Shown here: piece after piece, positions 56,060 through 64,000 of the stretch
Position numbering within the stretch: the first letter of the stretch is position 1
Layout: the number at the start of each line of letters is the position of its first letter
NCBI RefSeq assembly: GCF_018326285.1
Contig: NZ_AP023362.1
Span: 5,084,001-5,148,000 of the forward strand
Source of the DNA: Mycolicibacterium sp. TY81
GTDB lineage: Bacteria; Actinomycetota; Actinomycetes; Mycobacteriales; Mycobacteriaceae
DNA: 64,000 nucleotides
Reading direction: 5' to 3'
Position numbers and translations under genes: made by a program
The notes under the pieces: generated by a model
The model's database searches: none
The model's input: the letters and a program-made list of their open reading frames with translations, nothing else
What the model was told of the DNA's origin: nothing

Positions 56060-57691
56060 ATGACCATCGCCGAGCAATACGACTGGCACCAGCAGTACCT
56101 GCGCCGGCACCGCGTATCGCGACGGAATTTCCTGCGCGGATCGGCGGCCGCCGCGGCGGTGGCGGCCCTGGGCCTGGCGCCGTTCGGGCGCCGCGCCTAC
56201 GCACAGGACGCGCCGCTGAGCGTGGCCAACCGCCGGGTCGGTTTTGGTGGTGACGCGGACAGCCAGCTGCGGCTGGCGGCGCAGTTGTCGCGAAATCCCG
56301 GTGGCACCAAGGTGTTCGTCGACCACGGGCCCACCGATCAGTTGGGCGCGACCATCGAGGCCGAGGTGCGCAACCTCGTCACGCAGATCCCGACCAGCGA
56401 TCGCGGTGTCCTTGCGGCCGAGCAGTTCTACGCCCATGTCCCCGTCGACGGATTGCCCGGTGGCAGCGCGCATTTCTACCGGTGGCGCACCGAGGACGGC
56501 TTCGTCAGCGACGTGCGGTCGGCCAAGACGGCGATGCCCAGCGTGCGAAAGACATTGGCGCCGTTCCGGTTCACCATGATGGGTGACCAGGGCACCGATG
56601 ACATACCGCGCCAGCCTGCCGGGCTCAAACGCGGCGACTACGACGACAGCTATTACAAGCCGGACAACGAGCCCGACGTCCCGCACACCGCCAACGTGTT
56701 CAATCAGATCGTCGCGTCCAACCCCGAATTCCATCTGCTGGCCGGGGATATCGCGTATGCCGACCCGTCCGGTGGCGGCAAGCCGTTGTCGTTCGTCCCG
56801 TCCGGGGGCAAGGCCGCGCACGGCTTCGACAAGTACAACCCGTTCGTCTGGGACGTCTATCTGGGGTCCATCGAGGCCAGTGCGGCGAGTACGCCGTGGA
56901 TGTTCGCGACCGGTAACCACGACATGGAGGCCTCGTATCCGAGTCACGGTTACGGCGGTCACCTGGCGCGCATGGACTTTCCGGACAACGGGCCGGCGGC
57001 GTGCCCGTCGGTCTATTCGTTCACCTACGGCAACGTCGCGGTGCTGTCACTGGACGCCAACGACGTGAGCTTCGAAATCCGTTCCAACACCGGCTATTCC
57101 GATGGCACCCAGAACTCCTGGGTCGAGCGCACCCTGGCCGCCTACCGCGCCGACCCCAATATCGACTTCATCGTGTGCTTCTTCCACCACTGCGCGTACT
57201 CGACCACCGACTCGCACGCCAGCGACGGCGGTGTGCGGGCGGCCTGGTGCGAGTTGTTCGACCGGTATCAGGTCGATCTCGTGCTGCAGGGACACAACCA
57301 CGTCTACGAGCGCACGGACCCGATCCGCGGCGACCGCCCCACCAAGGTCGCCGGGGACAATTCGACCGTCGACGCGGAAACCGACGGCACCGTCTACTAC
57401 ACCGTGGGCTGCGCCGGCCGGCCCCGATACGGTTTCCAGCCCGGTGAGCCCGAGAGCTACCGCGGCCACGAAGCTCCCGACACCTTCGTCCCGAACAGCT
57501 ATGTCTGGACTGCTGAAGGGAAGAAGAAGGCGGAGGCGGTCGGCTGGTCGCGCGTGCGTTTCCGCAACTACGCCTTCATCCGCGTCGATGTCAGGCCGGG
57601 GCAGCTGCTGAGCGAAATGGACGTCACCGCGGTCGACGAACACGGCCGGGAATTCGACAAGGTCACCTATCGCCGCAGGGTGCGCGCGTAA
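56060..57691 (+). CDS. Tat-exported metallophosphoesterase (purple acid phosphatase-like)
   Basis: 543 residues. Twin-arginine signal HRVSRRNFLRGSAAAAAVAA ending in an AYAQDAP cleavage region. Phosphoesterase domain: FTMMGDQGTDD, LLAGDIAYADPSGG, FATGNHDMEASYPSHGYGG, VCFFHHCAYSTTDSHASDGG and LQGHNHVYERTDPIRG carry the Asp, Asn and His ligands of a binuclear metal site, preceded by a purple-acid-phosphatase-type N-terminal domain. Likely releases phosphate outside the membrane. ATG at 56060 chosen to place the Tat motif near the N-terminus; an upstream ATG at 55967 is in frame. Confidence 0.88.
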   Translation: MTIAEQYDWHQQYLRRHRVSRRNFLRGSAAAAAVAALGLAPFGRRAYAQDAPLSVANRRVGFGGDADSQLRLAAQLSRNPGGTKVFVDHGPTDQLGATIEAEVRNLVTQIPTSDRGVLAAEQFYAHVPVDGLPGGSAHFYRWRTEDGFVSDVRSAKTAMPSVRKTLAPFRFTMMGDQGTDDIPRQPAGLKRGDYDDSYYKPDNEPDVPHTANVFNQIVASNPEFHLLAGDIAYADPSGGGKPLSFVPSGGKAAHGFDKYNPFVWDVYLGSIEASAASTPWMFATGNHDMEASYPSHGYGGHLARMDFPDNGPAACPSVYSFTYGNVAVLSLDANDVSFEIRSNTGYSDGTQNSWVERTLAAYRADPNIDFIVCFFHHCAYSTTDSHASDGGVRAAWCELFDRYQVDLVLQGHNHVYERTDPIRGDRPTKVAGDNSTVDAETDGTVYYTVGCAGRPRYGFQPGEPESYRGHEAPDTFVPNSYVWTAEGKKKAEAVGWSRVRFRNYAFIRVDVRPGQLLSEMDVTAVDEHGREFDKVTYRRRVRA

Positions 57692-57735
57692 CCATTCGCT
57701 GGGCAGCGGACGCCGCCGCCTCTTATGGTTAGCCG

Positions 57736-59424
57736 GTGGAAGGGACACCGTTCGGCCGGTACCGGCTGATTGAGCTGCTCGGTCGTGGCGGCATGGGTGA
57801 GGTCTGGAAGGCCTACGACACCACCATGAAGCGCGTCGTCGCGATGAAGGTGCTGCCGCCGACCTTCGCCGACGACGAGCAGTACCAGGTGCGCTTCCGC
57901 CGGGAGGCCCACGCCGCGGCCGGGCTCGATGAGCCGCATATCGTGCCGATCCACGACTTCGGTGAGATCGACGACCGGCTGTTCGTGACGATGCGGCTGA
58001 TCGACGGCAAGACCGTCCAGCAGCTGTTGGCCGACGGCCCACTGGCACCCGACCGCGCGGTCTCGATCGTCGAGCAGATTGCTGCCGCGCTCGGCGCCGC
58101 GCATGGCGTGGGGCTGGTGCACCGCGACGTGAAACCCGCCAACATCCTGGTCACGCCAGACGATTTCGCGTACCTCATCGACTTCGGCATCGCCCGCGCT
58201 GCAGGCGAAACCAAACTGACCCACACCGGTGCCACCATCGGCACCGTCGCCTACATGGCACCCGAGCGCTTCACCAGCGACCGGTGCGACGCCCGGTCCG
58301 ACATCTATGCGCTGACGTGCGTCCTGCACGAATGCCTGACTGGAGCACCGCCATTTCCGGGCGACAGCATGGAGCGGCAGATCACCAGCCACCTCTATTC
58401 GGATCCGCCACGGCCGTCGACCATGCGGCCGGGGATTTCGGCATACATGGATCAGGTCATCGCCACCGGCATGGCGAAGGACCCCGAATTGCGCTACGCC
58501 ACAACGAAAGACCTTGCCAACGCCGCGCGTTCCGCGCTGACCGGACCGGCGCAGCCCGCTCAGTTCGGTCAGCCCGCTCAGCAGACACCGCCGGCGTGGG
58601 CCGCCCCTTCGGTCCCCTACCCCACGACCGGCCCCGAGTCCTACCCGGCGCACGCGCACACGCAGTACGCGACGCCGGCGCAAGGTCTGGGTGCCGGATC
58701 CGCGCAGTGGTCGCCGCCGCAGTTGGCGAACAACCAACCGGCCCAATCATGGTGGCGCAACTCGGCGGTGGTGATCGTCGCGGCCTTGGTCACGATCGTC
58801 GTCCTCGGGGGCGCCGGCATCGCGTACGTGATGTGGCCCGACAGCGGTTCGGGCGACCAGCCTCAGGCCACCAATCAGCCCAGCGCACAACTGTTTCCGT
58901 CGATGCCCACGGGTCCCGGGGGCACCGCCGGGTACCCGACCGGTTCGATGTCGACTCCCGCCTCCACCGCGGCGTCGATGCCGGCGGGACCGAGTCAGCT
59001 GCAGACCGCCGACGGTCTGACCAACCTGATCGGGACCATCAAGGCGAAGTTCGGCGACGCCATGGGATTCAAGCTCGTGGTGTACCCCGATTACGCGGTC
59101 ATGGATCGCGTCTCCCCCACGAACAAGCACGTCGACCAGAGCTTCATGTATCGCGGCGGCAGCTGGAACAAGTGGGGCTCGGACACCAGCACCAGTTCGT
59201 TCGACGTGCTGGCGGACCTCGGCGCGATCAACGCGCAGGCCGTGGCCGCCACCATGCCCGGTGCACCGCAGCAGCTGGGTGCGGAACCCGGCTCGCAGCT
59301 GTACCTCATCATCGAGGGCGAAGAGGGTGGCGGTCTGGGGCTCGCGATCCACTCTACGGCGCCCGGAACCGGATACATGCAGGTCAACGCCGACGGGACC
59401 ATCAAGCAGATCTATCCGCCGTAA
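57736..59424 (+). CDS. Receptor-like serine/threonine protein kinase
   Basis: 562 residues. Kinase domain about 8-270: LLGRGGMGEVWKAYD, VAMKVLPPTFA, HRDVKPANILV, DFGIARAAG and IGTVAYMAPERF. Pro/Gln-rich linker, one helix at about 341-362 (SAVVIVAALVTIVVLGGAGI), a Ser/Thr/Pro stalk, and a C-terminal extracellular domain of about 130 residues (LTNLIGTIKAKFGDAMGFKL, LYLIIEGEEGGGLGL) that is not PASTA. General layout resembles PknE/PknF/PknJ kinases. GTG start at 57736. Signal sensed is unknown. Confidence 0.9.
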   Translation: MEGTPFGRYRLIELLGRGGMGEVWKAYDTTMKRVVAMKVLPPTFADDEQYQVRFRREAHAAAGLDEPHIVPIHDFGEIDDRLFVTMRLIDGKTVQQLLADGPLAPDRAVSIVEQIAAALGAAHGVGLVHRDVKPANILVTPDDFAYLIDFGIARAAGETKLTHTGATIGTVAYMAPERFTSDRCDARSDIYALTCVLHECLTGAPPFPGDSMERQITSHLYSDPPRPSTMRPGISAYMDQVIATGMAKDPELRYATTKDLANAARSALTGPAQPAQFGQPAQQTPPAWAAPSVPYPTTGPESYPAHAHTQYATPAQGLGAGSAQWSPPQLANNQPAQSWWRNSAVVIVAALVTIVVLGGAGIAYVMWPDSGSGDQPQATNQPSAQLFPSMPTGPGGTAGYPTGSMSTPASTAASMPAGPSQLQTADGLTNLIGTIKAKFGDAMGFKLVVYPDYAVMDRVSPTNKHVDQSFMYRGGSWNKWGSDTSTSSFDVLADLGAINAQAVAATMPGAPQQLGAEPGSQLYLIIEGEEGGGLGLAIHSTAPGTGYMQVNADGTIKQIYPP

Positions 59425-59446
59425 CCGGCGACACCCCTGCTGCGCA

Positions 59447-59470
59447 ATAACGGAGCGATTGCTCTGTTAT
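59447..59470. promoter_or_regulatory. Operator-like inverted repeat before a TetR gene
   Basis: ATAACGGAGC-GATT-GCTCTGTTAT, ten-base arms pairing at nine positions, ending nine bases before the GTG of the TetR gene. Spacing and symmetry fit autoregulation of that gene and the downstream crotonase. Confidence 0.65.
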
Positions 59471-59479
59471 GGTGAGCCG

Positions 59480-60106
59480 GTGCCCCGGCCTCGTGTGTAT
59501 GACCTCGACTCGGTGCTCGACGCTGCCGAATCGCTAGCCGTCGAGGCCGGGCCGGCCGGTGTCACCACCCGTTCGGTGGCCGCCGCGGCCGGCGTCTCCA
59601 ACGGCGCGATCTATCACAACTTCGGCTCGCGAACCGAGCTCGTCGCCCGCACCTGGCTGCGCGCCGCACGCCGATTCCTCGACGTACAAACGGAATTGGT
59701 CGACGCCGCCCTGGCCGACGCGGCCGCCGACCCCGTGGACGCCGTCGTCGCCGCCGCGCAGGCCCCCGCGGTGTTCTACGAGCGTCAACGGCAGTCGGCC
59801 CAACTGGTGTGGCGGGTGCAGCGCGATCAATTGCTCGGACCCGACCTGCCGGCGTCCCTGGCGGCTGAACTCAAAGACCTCGACCGTCAGCTCATCGACC
59901 TGATGGTGCGGCTGTCGTCGCACCTCTGGAACCGGCGCGACGGCGCGGCGGTCGATGCCATCACGGTGTGCATCGTCGACCTGCCGACCGCAATCATCTT
60001 GTCCCGCAACAGAATCAGCAACAGCTGGGCACGTGAACGGCTGACCGCAGCCGTACGTGCCGTCCTCGCCGACGAACCCACCCCAACCAGGAGGAAACAA
60101 CCATGA
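59480..60106 (+). CDS. TetR/AcrR family regulator
   Basis: 208 residues from a GTG at 59480 (PRPRVYDLDSVLDAAESLAV). Helix-turn-helix GVTTRSVAAAAGVSNGAIYHNF followed by GSRTELVARTWLRAA (first part quoted across the turn). The C-terminal domain has QRQSAQLVWRVQRDQLLGPD. The inverted repeat just upstream is the likely operator. Its stop overlaps the crotonase ATG (ATGA), so both are under one control. Confidence 0.87.
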   Translation: MPRPRVYDLDSVLDAAESLAVEAGPAGVTTRSVAAAAGVSNGAIYHNFGSRTELVARTWLRAARRFLDVQTELVDAALADAAADPVDAVVAAAQAPAVFYERQRQSAQLVWRVQRDQLLGPDLPASLAAELKDLDRQLIDLMVRLSSHLWNRRDGAAVDAITVCIVDLPTAIILSRNRISNSWARERLTAAVRAVLADEPTPTRRKQP

Positions 60107-60759
60107 GCATCACCGTCAGCTACCAGGACAAGATCGCCGTTCTCAACCTCGGCGATGACGAGAACCGCTTCTCGCTGGGCTTTCTCGACGACGTCAACGG
60201 TGCCATCGACGATCTCGTCGCGGGCGGCGCCCAGGGACTCGTGACCACCGGCGCCGGCAAGTTCTACTCCAACGGCCTGGATCTCGACTGGCTGATGGCG
60301 CACGGCGACCAGATGCAGTCCTACGTCGGGCGGGTCCACGCGCTGTTCGCGCGGGTGCTGACGCTGCCGATCCCGACGGCCGCCGCGGTCAACGGACACG
60401 CCTTCGGCGCCGGTGCGATGCTCGCCATGGCCCACGACTACCGGACCATGCGCGCTGACCGCGGGTTCTTCTGTTTCCCCGAGGTCGACATCCGGATTCC
60501 GTTCACGCCCGGTATGGCCGCGCTGATCCAGGCCAAGCTGACGCCGCAGGCGGCCATCGCGTCGATGACCACCGGCCGGCGCTTCGGTGGCGACGACGCC
60601 GCCAAGTACGGCATCGTCGAGCTGGCCACGGCCGAGGACGCGGTCGTCTCCTCCGCCGTGGATCTCGTGATTCCGGTGGCTGGCAAGGATTCCCAGACCA
60701 TGGCCGCCATCAAGGCGACGATGTTCGCCCCGGCGATCGCGGCGCTGCAGGCCGGGTAA
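60103..60759 (+). CDS. Enoyl-CoA hydratase/isomerase (single-glutamate type)
   Basis: 218 residues, shorter than the usual 260. Crotonase oxyanion segments GAGKFYSNGLDLDWLM and NGHAFGAGAMLAMAHDYRTM. The second catalytic position has Glu in FCFPEVDIRIPF, while the first (after GHAFGAG) is Ala/Met, not Glu. One catalytic glutamate is typical of delta3-delta2 enoyl-CoA isomerases, so isomerase activity is more likely than hydration. Controlled with its TetR gene. Confidence 0.87.
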   Translation: MSITVSYQDKIAVLNLGDDENRFSLGFLDDVNGAIDDLVAGGAQGLVTTGAGKFYSNGLDLDWLMAHGDQMQSYVGRVHALFARVLTLPIPTAAAVNGHAFGAGAMLAMAHDYRTMRADRGFFCFPEVDIRIPFTPGMAALIQAKLTPQAAIASMTTGRRFGGDDAAKYGIVELATAEDAVVSSAVDLVIPVAGKDSQTMAAIKATMFAPAIAALQAG

Positions 60760-60793
60760 CCGCCCCCAGGTGCGGCCTGATAGGCATAAGAGC

Positions 60794-61300
60794 GTGGGAC
60801 AGAACGAGCGCAAGAAGATCGTCATGACCGACGACGAAATCGTCGAGTTCATCGATCGCAGCCGGACCGCGACCATGGCCACCGTCCTGGCCGACGGCCG
60901 GCCGCACCTGGTGGCCATGTGGTACGCCGTGCTCGACGGCGAAATCTGGTTCGAGACCAAGGCCAAGTCGCAGAAGGCGGTCAACCTGCGTCGGGATCCG
61001 ACCATCACCGTGATGATCGAGGATGGTGACACCTACGGCACCCTGCGAGGTGTGTCGATCGACGGGACCGCCGAGATCGTCGAGGATCCCGACACCTGTC
61101 TGCGCGTCGGCATCAGTGTGTGGGAGCGGTACACCGGCCCCTACACCGACGAGATGCGCCCGTTCGTCGATCAGATGATGAACAACCGCGTCGCGGTCCG
61201 GGTCGTGCCGAGCCGCATGCGCAGCTGGGACCACCGCAAACTCGGCATGCCCGACATGCCGATCAGCGGCTCGACCGCGCAGTACCTGAACCAGCAGTGA
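60794..61300 (+). CDS. PPOX-class F420-dependent protein
   Basis: 168 residues from a GTG at 60794. Split-barrel pattern: DDEIVEFIDRSRTATMATVL, GRPHLVAMWYAVLDGEIWFE, KSQKAVNLRRDPTITVMIED and YGTLRGVSIDGTAEIVEDP. Belongs to the pyridoxamine-phosphate-oxidase-like F420/FMN family common in mycobacteria; substrate unknown. Follows the crotonase gene by 34 bases. Confidence 0.85.
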   Translation: MGQNERKKIVMTDDEIVEFIDRSRTATMATVLADGRPHLVAMWYAVLDGEIWFETKAKSQKAVNLRRDPTITVMIEDGDTYGTLRGVSIDGTAEIVEDPDTCLRVGISVWERYTGPYTDEMRPFVDQMMNNRVAVRVVPSRMRSWDHRKLGMPDMPISGSTAQYLNQQ

Positions 61301-61349
61301 TCTCGGCGCGCCCCGTATCACTCTCCGATACGGAGCGCGCCCAAACCAC

Positions 61350-61661
61350 TCAGGCCCGGTCGACCAGCGGCGCGTACTCGGGATGCTTGGCGATGTACCC
61401 GCTGACCATCGAGCATTGCGGCACGATGCGTAACCCTGCGGCACGGGTGGCGTCCAACGCCTCGGCGACGAGGATCGTCGCCAGCCCGCGGCCGCCGTAC
61501 TCGGGCTGAACTTCGGTGTGCGGGAAGATTCGTCGGCCACCCCGGTCGATGTAATCGATCAGCCCGACCGTCTTGCCTTCGACGGCGATGGTGAATCGTC
61601 CGGCTTCGGCGGTGACTGTGGTCGGCGCTCCGGTCTTGTCGGTCGTGCTCGCAGTGGCCAT
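61350..61661 (-). CDS. GNAT-type N-acetyltransferase (YjdJ-like)
   Basis: 103 residues if the ATG at 61661 is used; the frame extends to 61733. Compact acetyl-CoA-binding core: HTEVQPEYGGRGLATILVAE (the Q/RxxGxG/A loop as PEYGGRG), then ALDATRAAGLRIVPQCSMVS and YIAKHPEYAPLV, characteristic of the small GNAT/YjdJ family. Substrate unknown. Converges on the PPOX gene. Confidence 0.85.
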   Translation of the reverse strand: MATASTTDKTGAPTTVTAEAGRFTIAVEGKTVGLIDYIDRGGRRIFPHTEVQPEYGGRGLATILVAEALDATRAAGLRIVPQCSMVSGYIAKHPEYAPLVDRA

Positions 61662-61740
61662 AGAACCCACGGTAACCCTCTTGCGTAGAACCGCCGCCCG
61701 CGCTGCCGCCCCCTCAAACGGCAGCGTGGGCAAGCGGGTA

Positions 61741-62037
61741 CTACGCGACTTCGAGGAAGATGCGGCGCTGGCGGCGGACCGGGTAGCCGTTGGCTTCGGC
61801 CAGGGACCGCAGCTGCTTCATCGCGAACGTCCGGCCGCGACCCTCCTCGGCCGGGATGACGATGCCGGCCCAGAGGCCTTCGGCGCGGGGCAGTTCGACG
61901 GCGTCACGCGCGCAGGCCCAGCGGCGCGGGCACTGGCGGCAGAGGGCCTTGGCCTCGTCGCTGGCGATCGTCGTCCACTGCTCCGGGCTCCGGGTGCACT
62001 CACCGAGCGGCAGGCCGTCCATGGCAATTGCGGTCAT
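61741..62037 (-). CDS. whiB6: WhiB-family iron-sulfur regulator, WhiB6-like
   Basis: 98 residues. Four cluster cysteines: Cys14 in LGECTRSP, then CRQCPRRWACARD (CxxC and C-x5-C). G-L-W-A-G turn in AEGLWAGIVIP and a basic C-terminal DNA-binding tail (RSLAEANGYPVRRQRR). LGxCT, the CPRRWxCARDAVE segment and AEGLWAG closely follow WhiB6 of M. tuberculosis, which regulates ESX-1 genes. ATG at 62037 with AAAGGAG eight bases upstream. Confidence 0.88.
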   Translation of the reverse strand: MTAIAMDGLPLGECTRSPEQWTTIASDEAKALCRQCPRRWACARDAVELPRAEGLWAGIVIPAEEGRGRTFAMKQLRSLAEANGYPVRRQRRIFLEVA

Positions 62038-62388
62038 CGGAGTACTCCTTTGTTGTTGCGCTGCGACTGTTCCGTCGCGGTTGGGAAGAATCTATAGCAC
62101 CAGACTGCAGTAATGCAACAGTTAAACCGTAGCGTTAGATATATCCGCAGGTCAGCGCGCTGCGAGGGCTCAAAAATCATCCGAATGGTCCGGAATAACA
62201 TTGGTGAAAGTCGTGCTTTGGGGAGGGTGTACGGTCTAACTGAAGCGCTTGGCGCGAGACCGATACGGTTCAGTGACCGTTAACGCAATAGTTATGCGGG
62301 GCCGAACGGGTTAAGCTGTATCGGACTGCCGACGGTGCTCCGGATTTCGTGTTGAGCGCGGGCCGCAAGGGATGGGAGGTGACATCGG
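62038..62388. promoter_or_regulatory. Divergent region whiB6 / HTH gene
   Basis: 351 non-coding bases, AT-richer than their surroundings. Short GTTAA-type motifs recur: CAGTTAAACCG (near 62119), CTAACTG (near 62235), CCGTTAACG (near 62277) and GGTTAAGC (near 62309). They could be binding sites shared by the two divergent genes. AGGGATGGGAGGTGA gives the HTH gene an unusually strong ribosome site. Confidence 0.45.
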
Positions 62389-63162
62389 GTGCCGAACATC
62401 GATCCCGATGACGTCACCGAATACATCGCCCTGCCCGCAGTCGACCCCGGAATGGAGCGCGCCGGTGCGGCCGCCGCCGCCCGGCGGCGCGAGTTGGACA
62501 TCAGCCAGCGCAGCCTTGCGGCCGACGGCATCATCAACGCCGGAGCGCTGATCTCATTCGAAAAGGGCCGCAGCTGGCCGCGGGAACGAACGCGCCTGCG
62601 TCTCGAAGAGGTGTTGCAGTGGCCGCCGGGAACCATCGCCCGGATCCGCAGCGGCGAGCCGGTCCCGACGACGCAGGTGCCGTTGGCGCCTCAGGCACAA
62701 GCTGCCCCAGCCCCGCCGTTGACCAACGCGGGCGAGGTTCCGCTGATCGCGCAGGCCGTCGTCGCCGCGGTGAACACGTTGGGAGCCACGGCCGACGCCC
62801 TGCCGGCGATCGAGGATTCTGAATTCACGCCGTGGGTCACGCAGATTCTGTCCGACCTGCGGCAACTCGAGGCCGTCGCCGCCAGCGCCGCCCGGCTCGG
62901 CCCGGTGTCGCCGCCGCTGATCAAGGCGTTGGGACTGGTGCGCGCCCGCATCGACGAACTGACGTTGCTCGGCGCGAAAGCGCCCACCGCGACGCTCGGG
63001 CAGCGGCTGTATGCAGCGCGCCGCAGTGCCAACCTGACCATTCAGGAGACGGCCCTGGCCGCCGGGGTTCCCGAGTCCGTCGTGGTCGGTGCCGAGGCCG
63101 AAGCGGCGGTGTCGGACCACGACAAAGAGCTGGTCGAAAAGCTGCTCGTGCAGCTGGTGTAG
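62389..63162 (+). CDS. Unknown protein with two helix-turn-helix-like segments
   Basis: 257 residues from a GTG at 62389. Segment one, about 25-65: AAAARRRELDISQRSLAADG and NAGALISFEKGRSWPRERTR, an XRE-like helix-turn-helix. A Pro/Ala linker and a helical middle (VTQILSDLRQLEAVAASAAR) follow. Segment two, about 205-245: LGQRLYAARRSANLTIQETA and LAAGVPESVVVGAEAE, a second XRE-like unit. Position between whiB6 and a MinD-like gene suggests an ESX-1-associated role, but no family was recognised. Confidence 0.7.
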   Translation: MPNIDPDDVTEYIALPAVDPGMERAGAAAAARRRELDISQRSLAADGIINAGALISFEKGRSWPRERTRLRLEEVLQWPPGTIARIRSGEPVPTTQVPLAPQAQAAPAPPLTNAGEVPLIAQAVVAAVNTLGATADALPAIEDSEFTPWVTQILSDLRQLEAVAASAARLGPVSPPLIKALGLVRARIDELTLLGAKAPTATLGQRLYAARRSANLTIQETALAAGVPESVVVGAEAEAAVSDHDKELVEKLLVQLV

Positions 63163-63174
63163 CCGCCGCGAGCG

Positions 63175-64000
63175 TCAGGAACGGTCGCGGTGCCGATCGT
63201 CACCGGTCGGGAAGTTCGCCGCCAGCGCGGCTGCGATCTCGATGAATTTGCGCCGCGTCGCCGGCGCCATTTCCCGGGTGCCGGCGATGACGCCGCCCGG
63301 CCGCAGGTGCGCATCGAACGGTACCTCGACGACGGCCTGCCCCTGCCCGGCGAACTGCTGGGCCAGGACCGAGCGGGTGCGTTTGTCGGCGTGGCCGTCG
63401 GAATCGTTGAGTACCACCACAGTTCGCTGCAGGAGACCATTGAGGCCGTGTGCCGCCAGCCAGTCGAGCGTCTGCCCGGCCGCGCCGGCACCGTCGACCC
63501 AGGGCGACGACACCACGATGAGCGCATCCAGATCCCGCAGCACCTCCTGCGTGACAGGGCTGTCCATCGTGGAGCTGCAGTCGATGATCGAGATGGTGAA
63601 ATGGCGGTCCAGCCGCGAGGCGGCCTCGCGGTAGACGGCGGGATCCAGCACCCGGCGGCGGGCCGGGCTCGCCTCACCGGCCAGCACGAACAGCCCGGCG
63701 GCATTGCTGCCGACCCGGTTGCGGATGTCGGCGAAACTCTCCAGGTGCTGGTCGGACGCCAACTCCCAGTACGAGCTCAGGGCCTTGGGGTCGACGCGAC
63801 TGCCGAGCTTGCCGAACGCGGTGTCGGCATCGACGGCCACTACCCGATCGTCCTGCCGGAGCTCGGCGAACAGCGACCCGATCGAGGCCGACACCGTCGT
63901 CTTGCCGACGCCGCCCTTGCCCATCACGCCGACCTTGTAGTGACCCGACAGCGCCGACCGGATCCGGTTGATCTGCTGTGCTTCCTGGATCTCGTCGGGT
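63175..64000 (-). CDS. MinD/ParA-like ATPase (5' end beyond the window)
   Basis: The frame continues past the right edge (reading PDEIQEAQQINRIRSALSG at the edge), so the true N-terminus is not seen. Deviant Walker A VMGKGGVGKTTVSASI, then VVAVDADTAFGKLGSRVD and SIIDCSSTMDSPVTQEVLRD give a SIMIBI ATPase of MinD type. Such ATPase domains end the ESX-1 protein EspI (Rv3876) and similar ESX proteins, which together with nearby whiB6 suggests an EspI-like gene. Converges on the two-HTH gene. Confidence 0.75.
   Translation of the reverse strand, partial: PDEIQEAQQINRIRSALSGHYKVGVMGKGGVGKTTVSASIGSLFAELRQDDRVVAVDADTAFGKLGSRVDPKALSSYWELASDQHLESFADIRNRVGSNAAGLFVLAGEASPARRRVLDPAVYREAASRLDRHFTISIIDCSSTMDSPVTQEVLRDLDALIVVSSPWVDGAGAAGQTLDWLAAHGLNGLLQRTVVVLNDSDGHADKRTRSVLAQQFAGQGQAVVEVPFDAHLRPGGVIAGTREMAPATRRKFIEIAAALAANFPTGDDRHRDRS

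Overview
The window is the replication-origin region of a fast-growing Mycobacterium (Mycolicibacterium type). On the minus strand it opens with rpmH-rnpA-yidD-yidC. Running the other way are dnaA, oriC, dnaN, gnd, recF, a DUF721 gene, gyrB, gyrA, a DUF3566 gene and tRNA-Ile. Gene order, high GC, frequent GTG/TTG starts and proteins such as CwsA, CrgA, FhaA/FhaB and WhiB6 support the genus. A gnd gene between dnaN and recF, and a WhiB6-type gene about 60 kb from oriC, fit a fast grower better than M. tuberculosis.

The most notable region is a roughly 10 kb mobile element (about 14504-24491) inserted in the T-loop of the host tRNA-Ala(TGC) gene. The host gene is split into 14446-14503 and 24496-24510; joined, these two pieces give a perfect 73-nt tRNA. 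Just inside the left end the element carries a complete but very different tRNA-Ala(TGC), with the alanine G3-U70 pair and in the same orientation, which looks like a replacement for the gene it destroys. The cargo is two methyltransferase-like genes, a CmtR-like ArsR/SmtB metal sensor, a CtpG-like metal P-type ATPase, an XRE plus ImmA/IrrE fusion, two unknown genes, and a Tn554-like tnpA-tnpB-tnpC module.

To the right of the element the chromosomal order resumes: cwsA, ppiA, a PH-domain gene, crgA, a DUF881 gene and trpG/pabA. Next comes the cell-growth signalling operon fhaA, fhaB, pstP, rodA, pbpA, pknA, pknB (transcribed leftwards, with several four-base ATGA overlaps) and then tRNA-Leu(CAG). 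This block couples Ser/Thr phosphorylation to peptidoglycan synthesis and division.

From 38.9 to 46.3 kb lies a lineage-specific metabolic block: SRPBCC, two SDRs, a lipocalin-like unknown, two TetR regulators, two SnoaL-like proteins and an F420-type oxidoreductase. From 46.3 to 61.7 kb are envelope and secreted proteins (zinc metallopeptidase lipoprotein, DUF4333, LpqN/LpqT, HtrA-like protease, Tat-exported phosphatase, a fourth-wall receptor kinase), a large BTAD/AAA regulator, and a TetR-crotonase pair. The window ends with whiB6, a gene with two HTH segments and the 3' part of a MinD-like ATPase gene, which resembles the flank of an ESX-1 locus.
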